A DNA stretch of 64,000 bases, taken from Roseiarcus sp963820095. GTDB lineage: Bacteria > Pseudomonadota > Alphaproteobacteria > Rhizobiales > Beijerinckiaceae. How positions within the stretch are numbered: position 1 is the first letter of the stretch; every line of letters starts with the position of its first letter. The notes below the pieces were generated by a model that was given only the letters and a program-made list of their open reading frames with translations, did not search any database and was not told where the DNA came from. Made by a program: the position numbers and the translations under genes. The DNA lies in contig CAWFZA010000023.1 of assembly GCA_963820095.1 (NCBI GenBank), positions 124,001 to 188,000 on the forward strand, written 5' to 3'. This document shows, one piece after another, positions 30,551 through 42,017 of the stretch.

Positions 30551-31033
30551 ATGCCCCTCCCAGCCAACATCGCGCTTAAGGCAATCGACGGCGAAACGGC
30601 CGCGCTCAGCGATTTCGCGAACCAGGCGCTGCTCATCGTCAATGTCGCGAGCGCCTGCGGCTTCACCCCGCAATATGCGGGCCTCGAAGCCTTGCACCGG
30701 CGCTTTCGCGCACGCGGCTTCGCCGTGCTCGGTTTCCCTTGCAACCAGTTCGGCCATCAGGAGCCGGGCGATGAGGCCGCAATCCGCAAGTTCTGCACCG
30801 ACAAGTACGATGTCACGTTCCCGATGTTCGCCAAGATCGAGGTCAATGGCCCAAACGCCCACCCGCTGTTCAAGGCGCTGAAGCAGGACGCGCCCGGCCT
30901 TTTGGGGACGCAGGCGATCAAGTGGAATTTCACCAAGTTCCTGGTCGACCGGCAGCTCGATGTCGTGCGGCGCTATGCGCCGAGCGCTCCGCCCGAGAAG
31001 CTCACAGGCGACATCGAGGCGATGCTCGGCTGA
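30551..31033 (+). CDS. Glutathione peroxidase family protein
   Basis: A 160-residue thiol peroxidase with a thioredoxin fold. The active-site set is Cys36 (NVASACGFTPQY), Gln66 (GFPCNQFG) and Trp125/Asn126 (IKWNFTKF). Such Cys-type enzymes usually take electrons from thioredoxin and reduce lipid or hydrogen peroxides. Cytosolic; no signal peptide is seen. An SDR gene follows 42 bp later on the same strand, possibly in one transcript. Confidence 0.93.
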   Translation: MPLPANIALKAIDGETAALSDFANQALLIVNVASACGFTPQYAGLEALHRRFRARGFAVLGFPCNQFGHQEPGDEAAIRKFCTDKYDVTFPMFAKIEVNGPNAHPLFKALKQDAPGLLGTQAIKWNFTKFLVDRQLDVVRRYAPSAPPEKLTGDIEAMLG

Positions 31034-31075
31034 ACCTGTTCCCAACTCTCCTCTCGCCGCTCCCGGAGCCCCTCC

Positions 31076-31825
31076 ATGTCCGCCAAAGTCCTCCTTGTCA
31101 CCGGCGCCTCGCGCGGCATCGGGCGCGCCTGCGCCTTGCTTGCGGCTGAGCAGGGCTGGGCAGTCGGCGTCAATTATCGCGAGGACGCGAAAGCAGCCGA
31201 CGCCGTGGTCGAGACGATCGCCAAGGCCGGGGGCCGTTCCGTCGCGCTCAAGGGCGACGTCGCCGTCGAAGCCGATGTGGTCGGCATGTTCGACGCGACG
31301 GCCAAGGCCCTCGGCCCCCTCGCCGGCGTCATCGCCAATGCCGGCATTGTCGGCCCGACGGCGAAGCTTGTGGACATGAGCGCCGAGCGCATGCGGCGCA
31401 TCTTCGAGGTCAACGTGCTCGGCGCCTATCTCACCGCCCGCGAAGCAGCCCGGCGAATGTCCAAGTCGTTGGGCGGCGCGGGAGGATCGATCGTGATGAT
31501 CTCGTCCGCGGCCGCCCGCCTCGGCTCGCCGAACCTCTATGTCGACTATGCCGGCTCCAAGGGCGCGGTCGACACGCTGACATTGGGGCTCGCCAAGGAA
31601 CTTGGCCCCGAGGGCGTCAGGGTCAACGCCATCCGCCCGGGGCTCATCGACACCGAGATCCACATGAGCGGCGGCGAGCCGGATCGCGCTTTCGTTCTCG
31701 GCGCGACCGCCCCGATGGGTCGCCCAGGCACGGCGGAGGAAATCGCCGCTGCCGCGATCTGGCTGATCAGCGACGCGGCCTCCTACGTCACCGGCGCGCT
31801 CATCGACGTCTCCGGCGGACGGTGA
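31076..31825 (+). CDS. SDR family oxidoreductase
   Basis: A 249-residue classical short-chain dehydrogenase/reductase. The cofactor loop TGASRGIGRACALLA, NAG motif IANAGIVGPTAK, catalytic Ser in IVMISSAAARLGSP and YxxxK as YAGSKGAVDTL are all present. The end DAASYVTGALIDVSGGR is typical of FabG-like members. Glu/Asp pattern near the first strand is not enough to fix NADH versus NADPH use. The substrate is unknown. Confidence 0.92.
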   Translation: MSAKVLLVTGASRGIGRACALLAAEQGWAVGVNYREDAKAADAVVETIAKAGGRSVALKGDVAVEADVVGMFDATAKALGPLAGVIANAGIVGPTAKLVDMSAERMRRIFEVNVLGAYLTAREAARRMSKSLGGAGGSIVMISSAAARLGSPNLYVDYAGSKGAVDTLTLGLAKELGPEGVRVNAIRPGLIDTEIHMSGGEPDRAFVLGATAPMGRPGTAEEIAAAAIWLISDAASYVTGALIDVSGGR

Positions 31826-31977
31826 CGGCGGGCCTCAAGTCAGCCGTCACTCGAGAGTTCGGGGCGCTGTTTGACGCTTTCGGCTCGTGCAGCTTAGGCT
31901 TTGCCCTTTGAGCTTTATCATTTGCGGTCAAATCAGCCGCTGGAACCGCACAAGCCATCGCGCTCGGAGCGTCGAAC

Positions 31978-33051
31978 GTGACCGGGGAAATCGGCCGAGC
32001 AGTTTTGCCAAGCGCGACGGGTTTCGCCGCGCGGCAGGCCATCGCCCTCCTTCGCGCGCGCGACGTCCCAATAGCGACACTCTTGAATCGCGCCGGCGTT
32101 TCGGAGAGCGACATCGACGATCGTCAGCGTCGCATCACGGCGATGGCGCAAGGCAAGTTTCTCGAATATGCGGCGGAAGCGCTCAACGACGACGAATTTG
32201 GATTGCACCTCGCCCAGAAGGCGAACCCGCGCGAAGCCGGGTTATTGTTCTATGTCTCCTCCGCCGCCGAGGACATCGGCGATGCGCTCGCGCTCGCCGC
32301 GCGCTATTCCCGTATTGCCAACGAAGCGGTGCGTCTGAGGCTCGTCCGATCCTCGGAAGGATTGACGGTTCAATTTAGATTTGTCGGGGTCCCGCGCCAT
32401 TTCGCCTGGCAAAACACTGAATTTGTCATCGCCGCGATGATCAAAGGCTTGCGGGAGATGGCCGGGCGTGACTTTCGGCCGGCGCAAGTCGGGTTCACTC
32501 TGGCCCGCGAGCCGGATCCGGGCGAGTTCGAAGGCTTCTTCGGCTGCCCGGTCGAATTCAGCGGCTCAGCGGATCAGTTCAGCCTGTCGAATGAGACTCT
32601 CGCCATTCCTCTCGTCACCAGAGATCAACATCTTCTGGAGACGCTTCGGCCCATTTGCGACGAGGCGGCGAAGGAGCGCAACACGGCATACGGGACGCTC
32701 CGGTCTTCGGTCGAGAACGAAGTGCAGAAGCTGTTGCCGCACGGCAAAGCCAACAGGCTCAGCGTCGCCAAGGCGTTGGGGCTGACCGAACGAACGCTCG
32801 CGCAAAAGCTGGGCGAAGAGGACACTGCCTACGAGAAGGTCGTCGATCGTTTGCGGCACAGCCTCGCGCTCCAATACATCAAGGAGCCGAGCCTTTCGGC
32901 GCCGCAAATCGCCTGGTTGCTCGGCTATGAGGGGCCGACCTCCTTCAATCACGCCTTCGCGCGTTGGACGGGCCGATCGGCCTCGGAGGCGCGCAGCGAG
33001 AACCAGCGCTCGAGCGACCCTAGAACGCCGAAGCTCGGCTGGGCTCCGTAA
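31978..33051 (+). CDS. AraC-family transcriptional regulator
   Basis: A 357-residue regulator: an N-terminal arabinose-binding-like domain (RARDVPIATLLNRAGVSESD, FGLHLAQKANPREAGLLFYV, GLTVQFRFVGVP) and a C-terminal double HTH (NRLSVAKALGLTERTLAQKL, YIKEPSLSAPQIAWLLGYEG, PTSFNHAFARWTGRSASEAR). It starts at the GTG at 31978. OruR-type architecture; target and effector unknown. It ends about 155 bp before the PEP-CTERM gene on the same strand. Confidence 0.88.
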   Translation: MTGEIGRAVLPSATGFAARQAIALLRARDVPIATLLNRAGVSESDIDDRQRRITAMAQGKFLEYAAEALNDDEFGLHLAQKANPREAGLLFYVSSAAEDIGDALALAARYSRIANEAVRLRLVRSSEGLTVQFRFVGVPRHFAWQNTEFVIAAMIKGLREMAGRDFRPAQVGFTLAREPDPGEFEGFFGCPVEFSGSADQFSLSNETLAIPLVTRDQHLLETLRPICDEAAKERNTAYGTLRSSVENEVQKLLPHGKANRLSVAKALGLTERTLAQKLGEEDTAYEKVVDRLRHSLALQYIKEPSLSAPQIAWLLGYEGPTSFNHAFARWTGRSASEARSENQRSSDPRTPKLGWAP

Positions 33052-33206
33052 GTTCGAACCGGCCATTGGCGAGCAGCCCCTGCGCGGGCGCAACGCGGGG
33101 CGGAGCGAAGGTCGCAATTAACCGCAATTTTGATGTAAGTTTGACTCAAATCTCCACATCGTCTAACTGTTCATTGCAGTGCAGAGCTAGCAATAGGATT
33201 TATGCA

Positions 33207-33875
33207 ATGAATAAAGTTCTTCTGGGGGTCGTAGGCGCGTCGGCGGCGATCCTGGCGGCTTCGACAGCGTCGGCGGCGACGGCCGTCATCGATGGGATAA
33301 CGGTCAGCGACTTCGGACGCGTCAATCCGGCCGGGCCTGACTTCGCACAGCCCGGCGTTGGGACCGGCACGGCGCAGATCCAGATCGGCCAGGTCAACGT
33401 CATCCCGCCGAATCCGCCTGAATTCGGCAATCCTGGGTGGAATCCCTATGGTCTCAGCGACACGACCCACCATTGGTGGAATATCGAGGGCGGTACGGTC
33501 ACGTTCAATGGGTCGAACGACGCGTTGACGATCGTTTGGGGCTCGCCCAACGATAACAACCCGTCGGCGACCAACACCGTATCGTTCTATAGCGGCGCGA
33601 ACGGAACGGGCTCGCTCATCGGCCAGGTGCTCGCCTCCGACCTCTATTCGAACTTCAGCGGCATCAATAATACGCAGGACCCCGGATACCTCATCTCCTT
33701 CATGACGCCGGAGCAGTTCGGCAGCGTCGTGTTCACGACCGGCTCGAGCGACTTTGAATTCGCCGCCGTCCCGGAGCCGTCGACTTGGGCGATGCTGGGC
33801 CTCGGTTTCGTGGGCCTCGCCGGGCTTGCCGGGCGCAAGCGCGCGCGCAATCGCCTGGCGCCGGCGCTCGGCTAA
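33207..33875 (+). CDS. PEP-CTERM sorting domain protein
   Basis: A 222-residue exported protein. Signal peptide: NKVLLGVVGASAAILAASTA, cleaved near SAATA. The middle shows many Asn/Thr/Gly-rich beta strands (HHWWNIEGGTVTFNGSNDAL, FYSGANGTGSLIG), with no catalytic motif. The C-terminus VPEPSTWAMLGLGFVGLAGL plus AGRKRARNR is a canonical PEP-CTERM tail, processed by an exosortase; no exosortase gene is in this window. It is followed by a strong terminator and is therefore probably monocistronic. Confidence 0.9.
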   Translation: MNKVLLGVVGASAAILAASTASAATAVIDGITVSDFGRVNPAGPDFAQPGVGTGTAQIQIGQVNVIPPNPPEFGNPGWNPYGLSDTTHHWWNIEGGTVTFNGSNDALTIVWGSPNDNNPSATNTVSFYSGANGTGSLIGQVLASDLYSNFSGINNTQDPGYLISFMTPEQFGSVVFTTGSSDFEFAAVPEPSTWAMLGLGFVGLAGLAGRKRARNRLAPALG

Positions 33876-33943
33876 GCCAGCAACCCGGGTCAACCAGCCT
33901 CCGTTCGGGCGCCTCCTCGAACGAGCGCCAAGGTCATCGATGC

Positions 33944-33976
33944 AGCCCCTCGTCCTCCCGGACGAGGGGCTTTTTC
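33944..33976 (+). terminator. Rho-independent terminator
   Basis: Perfect 12-bp stem agcccctcgtcc / ggacgaggggct with a 4-base loop (tccc) and a TTTTT tail. It sits 68 bp after the PEP-CTERM gene stop. Confidence 0.93.
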
Positions 33977-34773
33977 CGTTTGGCGCGGCGGCGCCGTCCG
34001 AAGGGCTGACTGAAACGCTTCGCATCCGGATGGAGAGGGTCTGGCTCCTTCGGCGGCTGGTCGGTCCGTTTGGGTTTTCTTGAACCATGCCTGTTTCGCT
34101 TTGAAAACCCGGATTTCGGGGGTTGGATTTCCTTGGATTTCCTTGGATTCTCTCGTCCGAATCTAGATTTATCAACGGGTTACAATGATTTTTCCGGAAA
34201 GATATTTTCGCAGCGTCTCTTTCCTGAGGTGGAGAGGCGCGGGGACGGAGAGCCGCGGTCGGGACGGTTGCGGACGGGCAGGATTGCTCATGGAGGCGAG
34301 GCTAACCAGCTTTCCGATTTTCTGCAACAAATTGTCGTCTAACGTGTCGCTCCAGAAATTGCAGCCGCAGCCGTTCGCTTCCGGCCGCCGCAATCCGAAT
34401 GCGACGCGGGCGGTGTCGAGACCCCAATCGCCTCTCTGCGGTCGACCGCGTCTGGCGCATGGCGCGCCCACGGGGGTCGCCAGGGAATGGCCGAAATCCC
34501 GCGCTAAAGCACCGTTCCACGGCGAGCGCGGACTTGGCTCCGTCGACCTGACCGCAGCTTGCGCCGGCTGATTGCCGTTTGCCCGAGACGCCGGAAGCCC
34601 AAACTATCGCGCCCAATCGCTATCATCTGCGATATCCGGTTATTTATTTTTTTAGAGGGCGCACGCCAGATAAGAGCCGCGGCTCGAGTGGCCTCGAACG
34701 TGTTCGTGGGCGCTCCGCCATCCGCCAAAACTGTCGCATCCCGGCTGTCTCCTCTCCCCAACCGAGCGTCTTC
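33977..34773. other. Long intergenic region upstream of the HlyD-like gene
   Basis: About 800 bp without a recognisable gene. It contains a threefold 10-bp tandem repeat (ttggatttcc type) at 34121-34150, followed by an A/T-rich part near 34160-34215. Open frames on both strands here have no family similarity. It probably holds the promoter of the HlyD-glycosyltransferase pair; a c-di-GMP riboswitch was looked for by eye and not found. Confidence 0.45.
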
Positions 34774-36264
34774 ATGCCGTCCTCCAACCTCAGATATGCC
34801 CATGGATCGCGGAGCGGGCCTGACGCCTCGATTGCGACGATCAACCCGAGCCCAGGCGCCGGAAGCGACACGGCCGAGCCAGTAGACGGTCGTCGCATTG
34901 ACGGAACGGCAGCGGTGCAAAATCCGCTAGGCGCGCGATCCGTCCAGACGATTTTGGAGCGCAGCTTCTCACCCGGCGCGGAGGAAGCTCAGGTCGAGAA
35001 GCCGCCTTCAGCCATGAAGCGCTTGATCAATGCCATTGCGGCGAGACGCTTCCTCAAGATCGCGTTCGGAATTGGCCTCGTGGTCGCGTTCGGCTGGGCG
35101 CCGCTTCGAGCGATGCTCGCGACAACCAGCGTCGAGGCCATCGTCAATGCTCGCATCGAGACGATCCGCGCGCCCATCGAAGGCATCGTTCAGGCGCCTG
35201 CTGAGAAGACCACCAGCTGGAGCTCGAGCGCCGCGCCTCCGAAACTCACCATCATGAATCCCTACGCCGACCGAAGCCGCCTCGACGAGCTTCGGCGCGA
35301 CCTGAACACGCTCGAATCGCAGGAGGAGACGCTTGGGCGTCAATCGCAACTGACGCAAACCGCTCTCGACACGATCCGTCTCCAGGCGGAAAAATACCGC
35401 GCCGGGCGCCTCAAGCTGATCGATTCAAGGCTTGCGCGGCAGACGGCGGAGCTGCAGGCCACGAGCGCGAAGACATCTCAAACGACGGCCTCCAAGCAAC
35501 GCAGCGACCATTTGCAGAAAACAGGTTTCATTTCCGGAGCCGAGAGCGATCGGGTCGACTACGAATGGAACGCTGCGACCTCCGCCGAGGCCGCGGCTCA
35601 GAAGCGTCTCGAAGAAACGAAAGTCGAGCACGACGCGGTTGCCGACGGCGTGTTCATCGGCGACAGCTACAACGACGCCCCAAGCTCGATTCAACGCGAA
35701 ACCGAGCTGAAGATGAAAAAGGGCGATTTCGACGCCCAACTCGCCGGCGTGCAGACGCAGATCAAGCACCTCAAGGATCAGATTTCGGGGGAAGAAGCGC
35801 GCGTCGCCCTCCGCTCCGAAGCCACGGTCGCCCTCCCCTCGAAGGGGCGGGTTTGGGAGATGCTGGTCGGCCCCGGCGAGTTCGTGAACAAGGGGCAGGA
35901 CCTCATGCGGGTGCTGGACTGCTCGCACCCGATTGTGAGCGCGAATGTCGACGAGCGGGTCTACAACCGTCTCGAAGTCGGAAGCCCAGCGACCTTCCGG
36001 CCCCTCGAGGACGGCAACACCTATCACGGCGCCGTCATCAATCTGACGGGGGCGGCGGGCGCGCCCGCCAATTTCGCCATTGCGCCGATCAATCTGCGCA
36101 AGAGCCCCTTTTACGTGACGATCGCCATGGATGACATGGGCGCGGCCGGATGCTCGATCGGCCGAACCGGCACGGTGACCTTTGGTGACGCCCATGCGGA
36201 CACCGCGCGAGCCGCAGGCGACAAGGCCGGTCCGCATCTCAAGGGCTCGATCTCCGAAGGCTGA
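34774..36264 (+). CDS. HlyD-like periplasmic adaptor paired with the glycosyltransferase
   Basis: About 496 residues. A Ser/Ala-rich cytoplasmic N-terminus is followed by one membrane segment (LKIAFGIGLVVAFGWAPLRA) and a periplasmic barrel-sandwich domain (VEAIVNARIETIRAPIEGIV). Long coiled coils run from DRSRLDELRRDLNTLESQEE to QIKHLKDQISGEEAR. A second biotinyl-lipoyl half (ALPSKGRVWEMLVGPGEFVN) ends in the beta-barrel. The shape is that of membrane-fusion proteins such as Alg44 or HlyD. The start is chosen at the ATG at 34774; the frame is open further upstream. It lies 6 bp before the glycosyltransferase gene, so the two probably act as one secretion-synthase unit. Confidence 0.82.
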   Translation: MPSSNLRYAHGSRSGPDASIATINPSPGAGSDTAEPVDGRRIDGTAAVQNPLGARSVQTILERSFSPGAEEAQVEKPPSAMKRLINAIAARRFLKIAFGIGLVVAFGWAPLRAMLATTSVEAIVNARIETIRAPIEGIVQAPAEKTTSWSSSAAPPKLTIMNPYADRSRLDELRRDLNTLESQEETLGRQSQLTQTALDTIRLQAEKYRAGRLKLIDSRLARQTAELQATSAKTSQTTASKQRSDHLQKTGFISGAESDRVDYEWNAATSAEAAAQKRLEETKVEHDAVADGVFIGDSYNDAPSSIQRETELKMKKGDFDAQLAGVQTQIKHLKDQISGEEARVALRSEATVALPSKGRVWEMLVGPGEFVNKGQDLMRVLDCSHPIVSANVDERVYNRLEVGSPATFRPLEDGNTYHGAVINLTGAAGAPANFAIAPINLRKSPFYVTIAMDDMGAAGCSIGRTGTVTFGDAHADTARAAGDKAGPHLKGSISEG

Positions 36265-36270
36265 AGCCCC

Positions 36271-38241
36271 GTGTTGCCGTTTGTCGACGACGTCGTGATC
36301 GCGGCCGCCCAGCCAGCGCTGGTGACGCTCGGGCTCTTCTTCGTCTGCGCCGCGATCTGGCCAAAGCCTGTCGCGATCGCGCGGGCCTGCATGGTGGCCG
36401 GCAGCTTCGCCATGATGAGCCAATATGCGTGGTGGCGGATCACGGAGACGCTGCCCGCGCCGGCGTTCAACTTCGAATATGGGCTCGCGCTCGTCTTTCT
36501 CGTCGCCGAGCTGATCGGGATGGCGACGGCCGCGCTTTCGCTCTTGTTCCTGACGCGGACGCGCGATCGATCTCCGGATGCCGATGCGAATGCGGGATGG
36601 CTTTCGTCGCTTGAGCCCCCTCCCTCGATCGACGTTCTCATCTGCTCGTACAATGAAGACAAAGAGATCCTGGAGCGTACGATCGTTGGCGCGCTCGGCA
36701 TGGATTATCCCAATTTTCGCGTCTGGATGCTCGATGACAGCCGGCGCGCCTGGGTGAGGACGCTGTGCGCGGAGCTCGGTTGTCGCTACCTCTCGCGATC
36801 GGACAATGCGCACGCCAAGGCGGGCAACATCAATCACGCGCTGAAACATATCGCGGCGGCGCCCGATCCGCCCGACTTCGTCTCGATCCTCGACGCCGAT
36901 TTCGTGCCCACCCCGCAGTTCCTGAAACGCGCCATGGCGTTGTTTCGCGATCCAGCGGTTGGCGTCGTGCAGACGCCGCAACATTTCGTCAATCCCGACC
37001 CCATTCAGATCAATCTCGGCGCGACCAAGTTCTGGCCCGACGAACAGCGATTCTTCTTCGACATCGTGCTTCCGGCCAAGGATGCATGGTCCGCCGCATT
37101 CTGCTGCGGGACGTCCTCGATCGTCAGGATGGCGCCGCTAATGGAGATTGGCGGCTTTCCCACCGATTCCGTGACCGAGGACTATCTGTTGAGCCTGCGG
37201 CTCAAGGAGAAGGGATTTCTCACGGCCTATTTGAACGAGCCGCTGACCTATGGGCTCGCTCCCGAAGGTCTCAAGGAATATATCACGCAGCGGACCCGAT
37301 GGTGCCTCGGCTTCATGCAGATCGCGCGCGGCCGGAGCGGCCCGCTGTCCTTCGGTTCGCCGCTTGCGTTCATTGACCGCCTGTCGTTGACCGAGGTGTT
37401 CCTCAACTGGACAGCGGTTCCCCTCTCGCGGGCCATAGGTCTCATCATTCCGCCCCTTTCGCTGGCCTTCGGCCTGCACCCTTTCCACGCTTCGCTTTAC
37501 GACCTCGCGACTCGCTTCTTGCCCTATTGGTTATGGTGCGGGCTCGTCGTCAGCTGGCTCTCCGGCGGAAAGGTCGTGCCGATCCTGTTCGATGTGAGCC
37601 AGGTCATCGTGACGCCGCAGATCCTGAAAGCTGCGCTGTTCGGGCTCGTGCGGCCGCAAGGGCAAAAATTCCAGGTCACCGCAAAAGGCGGCGATCGCAA
37701 TCACGGCTTCGTCGAATGGGCTGTCATGCGGCCTTTCGTGATCCTCATCGTGCTCTCGCTCGCGGCGGTCCTATGGGCTTTTTACGTGAATGGCGGATCG
37801 AACGAGATTCACTATTCGAGCCCCGCGCTGGCTTGGACCTGGTACAATCTGATTGTTCTCGTGGTTCTCTGCTTTGTCTGCATCGAGCGTCCGCGCAAAC
37901 GAGCCTCCGAACGCTTCGCGTCGCGCGAACTCGTTTCGGTGAAGGCGGCCGGCCGCATCCAGCTCATGCAACTCGCTGATGTTTCGATCACGGGCGCGCG
38001 CATCTTTGGCGTTGCGCCGGGCGCTCTCGGCGAGGCCATCGAGTTGGAGCTGCCAAATTTTCGCGTCTCGGCGAAGATTGTGCGTCGTGAGAAGGACGGA
38101 TTCGGGGTGGCTTTCAGCCACTCGTTGAAGTCAAGGGTTGCTGCAATCCGTCATTTCTATTCCGGCGGCTATTTGAGGCCGCTTGGCTCGATCCAGGTTT
38201 TGCGCGTGGCGCAATCCGTTCTCCGGAGAGTCTTCGATTGA
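36271..38241 (+). CDS. BcsA-like family 2 glycosyltransferase with C-terminal PilZ domain
   Basis: A 656-residue processive polysaccharide synthase. Several membrane helices flank the GT-A domain. GT-A motifs: LICSYNED (125-130 region), Asp155/156 (LDD), DAD at 208-210, TED at 302-304 and QRTRW at 340-344, the same set as cellulose and alginate synthases. C-terminal PilZ signals: RxxxR as RPRKR (Arg540, Arg544) and DxSxxG as DVSITG (Asp570, Ser572, Gly575), which bind c-di-GMP. It starts at the GTG at 36271. Together with the HlyD-like gene it predicts an exopolysaccharide made under c-di-GMP control. The polymer is unknown. Confidence 0.9.
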   Translation: MLPFVDDVVIAAAQPALVTLGLFFVCAAIWPKPVAIARACMVAGSFAMMSQYAWWRITETLPAPAFNFEYGLALVFLVAELIGMATAALSLLFLTRTRDRSPDADANAGWLSSLEPPPSIDVLICSYNEDKEILERTIVGALGMDYPNFRVWMLDDSRRAWVRTLCAELGCRYLSRSDNAHAKAGNINHALKHIAAAPDPPDFVSILDADFVPTPQFLKRAMALFRDPAVGVVQTPQHFVNPDPIQINLGATKFWPDEQRFFFDIVLPAKDAWSAAFCCGTSSIVRMAPLMEIGGFPTDSVTEDYLLSLRLKEKGFLTAYLNEPLTYGLAPEGLKEYITQRTRWCLGFMQIARGRSGPLSFGSPLAFIDRLSLTEVFLNWTAVPLSRAIGLIIPPLSLAFGLHPFHASLYDLATRFLPYWLWCGLVVSWLSGGKVVPILFDVSQVIVTPQILKAALFGLVRPQGQKFQVTAKGGDRNHGFVEWAVMRPFVILIVLSLAAVLWAFYVNGGSNEIHYSSPALAWTWYNLIVLVVLCFVCIERPRKRASERFASRELVSVKAAGRIQLMQLADVSITGARIFGVAPGALGEAIELELPNFRVSAKIVRREKDGFGVAFSHSLKSRVAAIRHFYSGGYLRPLGSIQVLRVAQSVLRRVFD

Positions 38242-38475
38242 CGTGGATGTTTCCGGGCTGAACCGGGCGGATGAAGGCGGGTTTCCTATTTTTCGTGCCC
38301 GTAACCCTTTGAAAAGTCTCGCTTAAGAAAAAAACACCAGTTTTACTAGCGCTCGCGCCCATTTAGAGGCGTTTTGGTTGCGTTTACCGGCCTCGCGTCG
38401 TTCGCAAAAACTGGCGCCCGCCGTCGGAATCGGGTAGGTTCCAGGCACGCGATTGGCGTCAAGGATTCCTTCCCA

Positions 38476-41220
<2,745 letters not shown>

Positions 41221-41294
41221 GCGACAGGACATCGCGCATGCGCGTTTCGCTTCGAACAAGGGGCAGTCCTTCGATATCGTCGGACCGTCGAGCT

Positions 41295-41369
41295 CAGGCG
41301 CTCGCGCACAAGTTTACGGGCGCGAATGATTTCAGATACTTAGCTGCGCTTTTGTACAACTTTTTTCGT
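41295..41369. repeat. Dispersed intergenic repeat, copy 2
   Basis: aggcgctcgcgcacaagttt, acgggcgcgaatgatttca and ctgcgcttttgtacaactttttt match the copy at 16234-16310 in order and spacing. It begins about 75 bp after gyrA, and a truncated decarboxylase fragment begins about 28 bp after it. Confidence 0.65.
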
Positions 41370-41396
41370 CCGCGAACGCCTCCGCAAGCGCGACGC

Positions 41397-41568
41397 CCGG
41401 CTCGACCGAGATGCCGCTGATGGACGCGCTGGTCGATACGCCGGACATTCGCTACGTGCTCGGGCTTCAGGAAGCGACGGCGGTCGGCATGGCCGACGGC
41501 TGGGCTCTGGCCTCCGGTCGCGCCGCCTTCGTCAACCTGCACGCGATGGGCTGCCTCGGCAACGCCAT
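41397..41568 (+). pseudogene. Truncated duplicate of the benzoylformate-decarboxylase-like gene
   Basis: About 172 bp nearly identical to 43611-43780: ctcgaccgagatgccgct, ttcgctacgtgctcgg, gcgacggcggtcggcatggc. It encodes STEMPLMDALVDTPDIRYVL, GLQEATAVGMADGWALASGR, AAFVNLHAMG, i.e. about residues 27-80 of that enzyme. The match stops sharply at both ends. It cannot encode an enzyme. Differences are mostly silent third-position changes, so the copy is not new. Confidence 0.88.
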
Positions 41569-42017
41569 CTCGCAACAAGACCTCCGCAACGAAATCGGCA
41601 GGATTCTGCAGCCGCTACGAAGAAATCTCACCGGGCGCCAATCGAACGGCTGCGAAGCGTCCGGACATTGTGAGCCCCGTCACACCTCGCGCAGCGGGCG
41701 CAGTCTAAAGCCTTGCTTCCTTATTCGTCGGTTCCCAATTGAGCTGATGAGGGCGGAGACGACTCCAGGCGGGATAAGACGCGGAGTTCGGTCATGTCCC
41801 AGGACTTTTCGGAGCTTTCGATCGCACAAGGCGCCGCCGACCCTTCGGCGACGCACAGCACGGCGCCCTTCCTACGGGTCTTGCACTCAGGCGCTCCAGT
41901 CGACGACTCCCCAGTGGGCAAGATGAGCGCCGCAGACTTCAGGCATGTCCAAGGCCGCCCATCTCTCTCGTTGCTAGATCCAATATCGTTCGCGCCACCG
42001 CGCGGGAGGAACGCACA
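41569..42017. other. Region before the cyclase gene, no gene recognised
   Basis: After the decarboxylase fragment, about 450 bp with no recognisable homology. One open frame, 41794-42021, overlaps the cyclase start (TTG within its stop) and begins SQDFSELSIAQGAADPSA. It has no family resemblance and an ordinary-looking composition, so I do not call it a gene. Confidence 0.45.

Noticed and set aside
34172..34616. Open frames on both strands before the HlyD-like gene
   Set aside because: No motif, no ribosome site of note, and mutual overlap; more likely non-coding.
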